Below, in pieces: positions 59,355 to 64,000 of a stretch of DNA of 64,000 nucleotides. The translations under genes were made by a program, and so were the position numbers. The number at the start of each line of letters is the position of its first letter. The first letter of the stretch is position 1. Where the stretch lies: NCBI GenBank assembly GCA_016617785.1, contig JADILM010000006.1, positions 1,550,001 to 1,614,000 of the forward strand. The letters run 5' to 3'. The DNA comes from Sporobolomyces roseus. Its lineage: Eukaryota > Basidiomycota > Microbotryomycetes > Sporidiobolales > Sporidiobolaceae. Under the pieces are notes generated by a model. It was not told where the DNA came from. It worked only from the letters and a program-made list of their open reading frames with translations, and ran no database searches.

Positions 59355-59598
59355 TTTTTTCTAGAGAACGAGGAGTAGAACAAAAGTGTTCGGCTTGCTA
59401 GTAGTTGGAAGTTGAGTCTGACTCTATCTCGAGCAGGCGAGAGTAGGCGAAGTAGCGGAATGGGTGGAACGGAAGAAGGAGAGAGGTAGATTTCTAATTT
59501 CTTGGGAGGTTTTGAAGTTCCACCTTCCGACGACTCACTTTCTACCTCGACTAGACCATCTACAGGCAAGAGGAGTAGATTTTGCTCTTCTCACCGGT
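59355..59598. promoter_or_regulatory. Divergent promoter, ASN1 / CDC27
   Basis: 244 bases between the two start codons. Just upstream of the ASN1 ATG there is an A-rich run (tctagaaaaaa). I saw no clear TGACTC general-control element. Confidence 0.5.
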
Positions 59599-62500
59599 AT
59601 GAACCGCGTATCTTCGAACCAGCAAAATACGTCCTCCTCCTCCTCGTTCACCCCCAAACAATCATTACTCCGCGACTTGGCCCTATCTACCCTCTCCTAC
59701 TCCCTCCTGAGCTCCTTGTTCTACGCCGAACGATTGTACGCCCTCGATCCATCGATCGAATCTTCAGTGTTTCTCCTCTCCTCGATTCAGTTTCGCCTCG
59801 ATCAACCTCATCAAGCACTTCATCTCTTACGCCAATCAGTCTCTTTCAATCCGAATCCAAATGCAACAGCAGAGTCGAATCACAGTGAAGACTTGTTCGG
59901 AGGACCCGCCGCTTCTTCTCGAACTTCAAATCGTTGGACAACAACAAACACGAGTGGGAAGTTATCGAGACCCACTATAGAATGCAGCGTGAGATGTGCT
60001 AGGTTGTACGGACAGATCTGTAGCGCGTTGGGAAGGGATAAAGAGGGGAGGCAGGCATTGTTTCGAGTACTTCAACCTTCGACTCCTCTCGTCTCGACTT
60101 CCTCCGAACCACTCGAGCCTTCTTCCTCCTCCTCTCCGACCTCGAGTGCACCACAAGCTGAAGAATCGACCATGATCGACCTTGAATTGGCGAGATTGGC
60201 GAGGAAAGGAGGAGAAAATGAAAGAGCAGTCCAGTCGTATTCGAAGGTACTCTCAAAATTGCCGACTTGTTGGGAAGCACTCGAGACGTTGTGTCAGATG
60301 GGCGCACCTCCGACCGACATCGATTCGATTTACCCTGTTCGACCTCGACCAATTCCTATTTCTTCCCAAGCCCAGCAACCTCCTGCTCAACCTCACTCTC
60401 AACTTCCGATGCAACCAGTTCGAAGTCACCCCCCTCCTCTCGGTCCCTCTCTCAACGCAGCGGTCAACGCACCCGTCTCGTTCGGTCGACCTCGTAACGG
60501 AGATATGCAAGATACGCCATTGAGTTACGCGACTCCAGCAGAATCAAATCAAGGTGGGGGATGGGGACCTTTGTCGAAGGGGAATGTGGTTGGAGGAGGA
60601 GGAGGAGGAGGAGCGCCAGGTGGAGGCCTCAAAGGGAAAGGGAAAGAAGTTTGGATGGTGGGAGCGGCGGGAGGAGGTTTACCGCTTAGAAGAACAGCTT
60701 CGGGAAGGTATGGAGATGTAACCGAGACTAGCATTGATGAAGCGTGAGTATCGTATCAAGAGGCTTTAGAAGATCTCCCCGATTAAAATAATGAGTGTTT
60801 GTGCAGTTCATTCGATACCTCTTTCTATCCATCCGCTCCCCTCTTTACCGCTCCTCTTAACGCACAACTCTCTCGTCACGCTCCTCATGGACCATCGTCA
60901 GCTTCTCTCTTCACTCCACCGACGACAAGCGCTCTACCGACAGCGACGGCGCCCGGCGTCAAACGGACGAGAGCAGGGAACGTCGCTCCAGCTTCTTCGG
61001 CAAACCCTACAGGTTACGATGAGGAAACGAGTAATATCGGAGGAGGGAGGGGGAAGAGAATTGTAAGAGGAGTTCCAGGAGATACGTCGAAGCCGAGAAG
61101 GGGAGCAGCTGCCATTTCGGGAGCAATTGAAGCGCCGACGACTCGAAGATCTTCTCGACTCTCTCGAGATACGGGTTCATCGAATGGTGTAGCGAGTGTA
61201 GGGATGACGACAACTCGATCACAAACGAGTGCGAGCGGAGGTAGTGGAGGTATCCTCAAGAGCGCAAATTCTCGGGACAAGAAACGATCGAAGGCGAATA
61301 CTGGACCCTCTGTACTTTCCGATGCCGGCTCCGAACCTCTCTCTCCTCCTTCACATTCTTCGTCCCCTGCACCTTCGTCACCAGGAGGATCGAATGCCGC
61401 CGTGATCGCACAAGCGAATCTTCCGGACCAAGCAAGACAAGACGCAGAGGATTACATCACGTCGATTCTGCGAGGGTTCGGTAAAGCCGCCGTCGCACAA
61501 TCAAAGTATGAGAACCTGAAAGTGATGGACGCACTCGGAAATCTGCCTTTGGAACAGCAAAGATCGACAAAATGTCTGATCATGTCCGGAAGAGCTCATT
61601 TCGAAGCTCTGAATTACGAGAAGGTAAGCCTGTCCTTTGCTAGTTCATCTCCTCGATTTGCGTCGCTAAATTTTGGTGTTTCCGCAGGCCGAGAAAGCTT
61701 TCGCACAAGCTCGAACACTTTGTCCTCACCTTCTCGATGGGATGGATCTCTACTCGACGACTCTCTGGCATCGACGCCTCTCTACGCCTCTCTCGCTCTT
61801 ATCACAAGATCTTATGCTCCTATCGGCAACGCATTCATCGAGTTGGATCTCAACTGGCAATGCTTTCTCACTCAATTCGGATCACGCTTCCGCCCTCAAG
61901 TGTTTCAAACGAGCAGTACAACTCGATCAAAATTGTGTCTATGCGTATACTCTCGCCGGCCACGAATGCATCATGTTGGAAGAGTGGGAGAGAGCGATGG
62001 GCTTCTTCCGAGAAGCAATCAGACGAGATCCAGTTCACTACAACGCCTGGTGCGCTCGCCTTCTCTCTGTGCCACTCTGCTCGACTGACTTTGATTATCT
62101 GCTCGTAGGTTCGGACTAGGGAACGTTTACATGAAAACAGGGAAGTACACCCTTGCGGATTATCATTTCCGCCGAGCTCTCGAGATCAATCCTTCAAACG
62201 CTACCCTTGTTTGCTGTGTTGGATCTGTGCGTTCTTCTCTTCGCTTCAACAGTCACTATCGCCGCTAACGACACCTTCTTCGACCACAGGTCCTCGAGAA
62301 ATCCCGTCGTTACAAAGATGCCCTCGAGACGTACGAAAGAGCTTGTCTTCTCGCACCGGAAAGTCCTCTGGCTCGCTTCAGGCGAGTAAGAATGATGGTT
62401 GCTCTCGGAAGATATCAGGTTCGTCTGCCCCTTCACATCCATTCGCAAGACACGAGCTGATCGAGATGCCCTTCCTTCTTCAGCTCGCGGAACCCGATCT

Positions 62501-62791
62501 ACTACAGCTCAAGTCGATGGCACCCCTGGAACCAACCGTGCACTACCTTCTCGGCAAACTCTACAAATCGTTGGGGCCTTCGAAACGATCACAAATGCTC
62601 GCAGCTTTCACGACTGCTCAGGATCTTGAACCGAGAATGGCCTCGTGTGTTTTGCATCCTCCTCTTCTACAAGTTCGATTTGTGTGCTGATTGTTTCCCT
62701 GGCTTCACACAGTGTCATTCGAGAGCAAATCGAGCGATCCGCTACTGAGGGGATGGAAGTTGACAGCGAAGCCGGTAGCGCAGCGTTGTAG
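59599..62791 (+). CDS. CDC27: Anaphase-promoting complex subunit 3 (CDC27), TPR protein
   Basis: From the ATG at 59599 (MNRVSSNQQNTSSSS) to the TAG at 62789-62791, with about seven exons. N-terminal TPRs include SLLSSLFYAERLYALDPSIE, VFLLSSIQFRLDQPHQALHL and ARLYGQICSALGRDKEGRQA. A long disordered middle (Gly, Ser, Pro; KGKGKEVWMVGAAGGGLPLR) follows, as in CDC27 orthologues. C-terminal TPRs include SGRAHFEALNYEKAEKAFAQ, SWISTGNAFSLNSDHASALK, YAYTLAGHECIMLEEWERAM, NAWFGLGNVYMKTGKYTLAD, CCVGSVLEKSRRYKDALETY and HYLLGKLYKSLGPSKRSQML. CDC27 scaffolds the APC/C ubiquitin ligase and binds the IR tails of Cdc20/Cdh1. Upstream extension is excluded because the frame there begins only with GTG. Confidence 0.92.
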
Positions 62792-64000
62792 CGTACTCAT
62801 ACTTTTCTGCCTGTTCACCCTTTCCTCAGCTCTTGCCTGGGGTCCCTTTTACCTGTATACTCTGTCTCCCGTCCTCCTCACTCGTTCTGCATCTCTCCCT
62901 CGCATCCTTTCGCAGTTTTTCCGTGGTTTTTGTTGTTTCTCAACCTCTCTTGCTTGTCATATCATTCCCTTTTGTTTGCTTTCGACACTGACACAAGGGA
63001 ACGGACTGGGTTGTGAACAATGTTGCGAGGGCTTTCTTTTTGTTTGGTCTGAATCAAGAATGATGTTGGGCCGGTTCAGTTACCTTGGTCTAAGGTCGAT
63101 TTTGCAATTGTCAAATGTCGATTTTCCCATCGTCCAATGTCGATTTCTCAATTCGCTCTGCTCTCTTCTCACTGAATGCAGATTGCAATCTCGTCCCTCG
63201 GCGTGCCGATCTCTCCCCTCCGTGCTCACAATCCACGTCACTGCGCGAGCGAGCTTCCGTGGAGAGAGGCTTTCGACCGTCGTTTCACAATGGCCTTTTT
63301 CTCGCTTTCGTACGGCGTTATCGCCTCGAAGCGACTGGTCCGTCGGCTCAAGCACTATCGGACCTGTGTCGCTTAGTCTCAGCTCTCTAGGAGTGGTGTA
63401 TCGAGCTAGACCGGACAAAATGCTTCGCAGCGAAGACAGCTTATTCTGGGTTCTCGGTGCCATTCTGCTGTACTCGGGTCGGGAAATGCTTCCATACATG
63501 CTCTGCGGACGCTGCATAGCTCTAGAGAGGTATTCTTACAGTACTGACTGCTTGAGCACGGTTTTATTTTTCTCAGGTTTCCGGCCCTACTGGCTGTAGA
63601 ATAGCTTTATTTCTTTCGTTATCACACACATAGATCGATACTAGTATATAGTCGAGACTGCCGTAAAGATCACGGCCATATCTGCAGTGTTCCGCCCTCA
63701 ATGTGTTGGGTTCGAAGCTGGAGAAAATGTTTCGCAGCTAGTCGCCTCCAGATTCACGGTATCCTGCTCTACAGTCTCTCAATCATTGCCACTTTACTTT
63801 CGACTTGCTACAGCGAGTGCTAGGTCGGCTAGCCTGCCGTCAAAAGAACTCACTATAAGCCTTCTCAAGCACTGCGATGGGCGTGGTACTCGTCCAAAGC
63901 ACCTGAGCGGGCACGAGTTGAGCGCATATGTTCAGATTAGGTATCTTTGAGGCTGTAGGTATCGATTGATGGCGGGATCTGTCTGAGCTAGTGACGGAGC
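62792..64000. other. Terminal stretch without a supported gene
   Basis: About 1.2 kb after the CDC27 stop. A frame of about 300 codons (62691-63599) is open but begins inside CDC27 in another phase from a TTG, carries no motif and overlaps other open frames, so I read it as chance. A degenerate 22-bp tandem repeat lies at 63095-63160. No tRNA was found. Confidence 0.45.
63095..63160. repeat. Degenerate 22-bp tandem repeat, three units
   Basis: Units begin GTCGATTTT at 63095, 63117 and (as GTCGATTTC) 63139. The second half of each is CAATTGTCAAAT, CCCATCGTCCAAT or CAATTCGCTCTG. Confidence 0.7.

Noticed and set aside
63080..63517. 145-codon minus-strand frame
   Set aside because: Arg/Ser-rich composition typical of antisense frames in this genome, no partner exons, overlaps the equally unsupported plus-strand frame.
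62691..63599. Long (about 300-codon) open frame with hydrophobic segments
   Set aside because: It starts with TTG inside the CDC27 coding region in another phase, has no recognisable motif, and overlaps other chance open frames; no splice context supports it.

Overview
The window looks like nuclear DNA of a compact, intron-dense fungus, most likely a basidiomycete. Almost every gene is broken by several short introns, mostly 45-100 nt, with GT..AG ends and a CTRAC-like branch site close to the acceptor. Genes are packed head-to-head and tail-to-tail, with 100-250 bp between many of them. The housekeeping proteins (Vph1, eIF3l, Naa25, Abd1, Erg2, Swc2, Fan1, Cdc27, Asn1) read as fungal orthologues. 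I cannot place it below phylum level by eye. All gene models below were built by joining exons in frame by hand. Gene ends come from visible ATG and stop codons, so UTRs are not included.

Layout. 1-14.1 kb: the 3' part of a drug:H+ type MFS transporter, a degenerate membrane-anchored AMP-ligase-like protein, NAA25 (NatB auxiliary subunit), a second MFS transporter and eIF3 subunit L. 14.2-23.8 kb: V-ATPase subunit a, a GST-like protein, the SF3b component SF3B6/p14, a low-complexity tail-anchored protein and a Kv-beta type aldo-keto reductase. 23.8-25.7 kb: a gene-poor stretch holding tRNA-Gly(CCC) and tRNA-Glu(TTC). 25.7-41.5 kb: the Csm3/Tipin fork-protection subunit, the mRNA cap methyltransferase, 3-hydroxyacyl-CoA dehydrogenase, a PUB-domain protein, a probable mitochondrial protein, sterol C8-isomerase ERG2, the SWR1 subunit SWC2/VPS72, and three copies of an unrecognised protein family. 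41.6-51.1 kb: a tiny membrane protein, a eukaryotic DUF262 (ParB/GmrSD-N-like) protein, an unknown nuclear-looking protein and the FAN1 nuclease. 51.3-62.8 kb: a small hydrophilic protein, a Gfo/Idh/MocA oxidoreductase, a probable secreted protein, asparagine synthetase and CDC27/APC3. The last 1.2 kb shows no gene I can support.

The window is not an operon or an obvious metabolic cluster. The genes serve unrelated core functions: translation initiation, N-terminal acetylation, splicing, capping, vacuolar acidification, ergosterol synthesis, chromatin remodelling, crosslink repair, replication-fork protection and cell cycle. The most interesting signals are (i) the three-member unknown family at 28.9, 34.8 and 36.0 kb, whose first two introns have conserved positions and phases; (ii) start codons split by introns in the asparagine synthetase gene (with a 5-nt microexon carrying the catalytic Cys codon) and in the small hydrophilic gene (with an in-frame 63-nt intron and 8- and 13-nt microexons); and (iii) a gene whose signal peptide and an overlapping intronless frame suggest two possible products.
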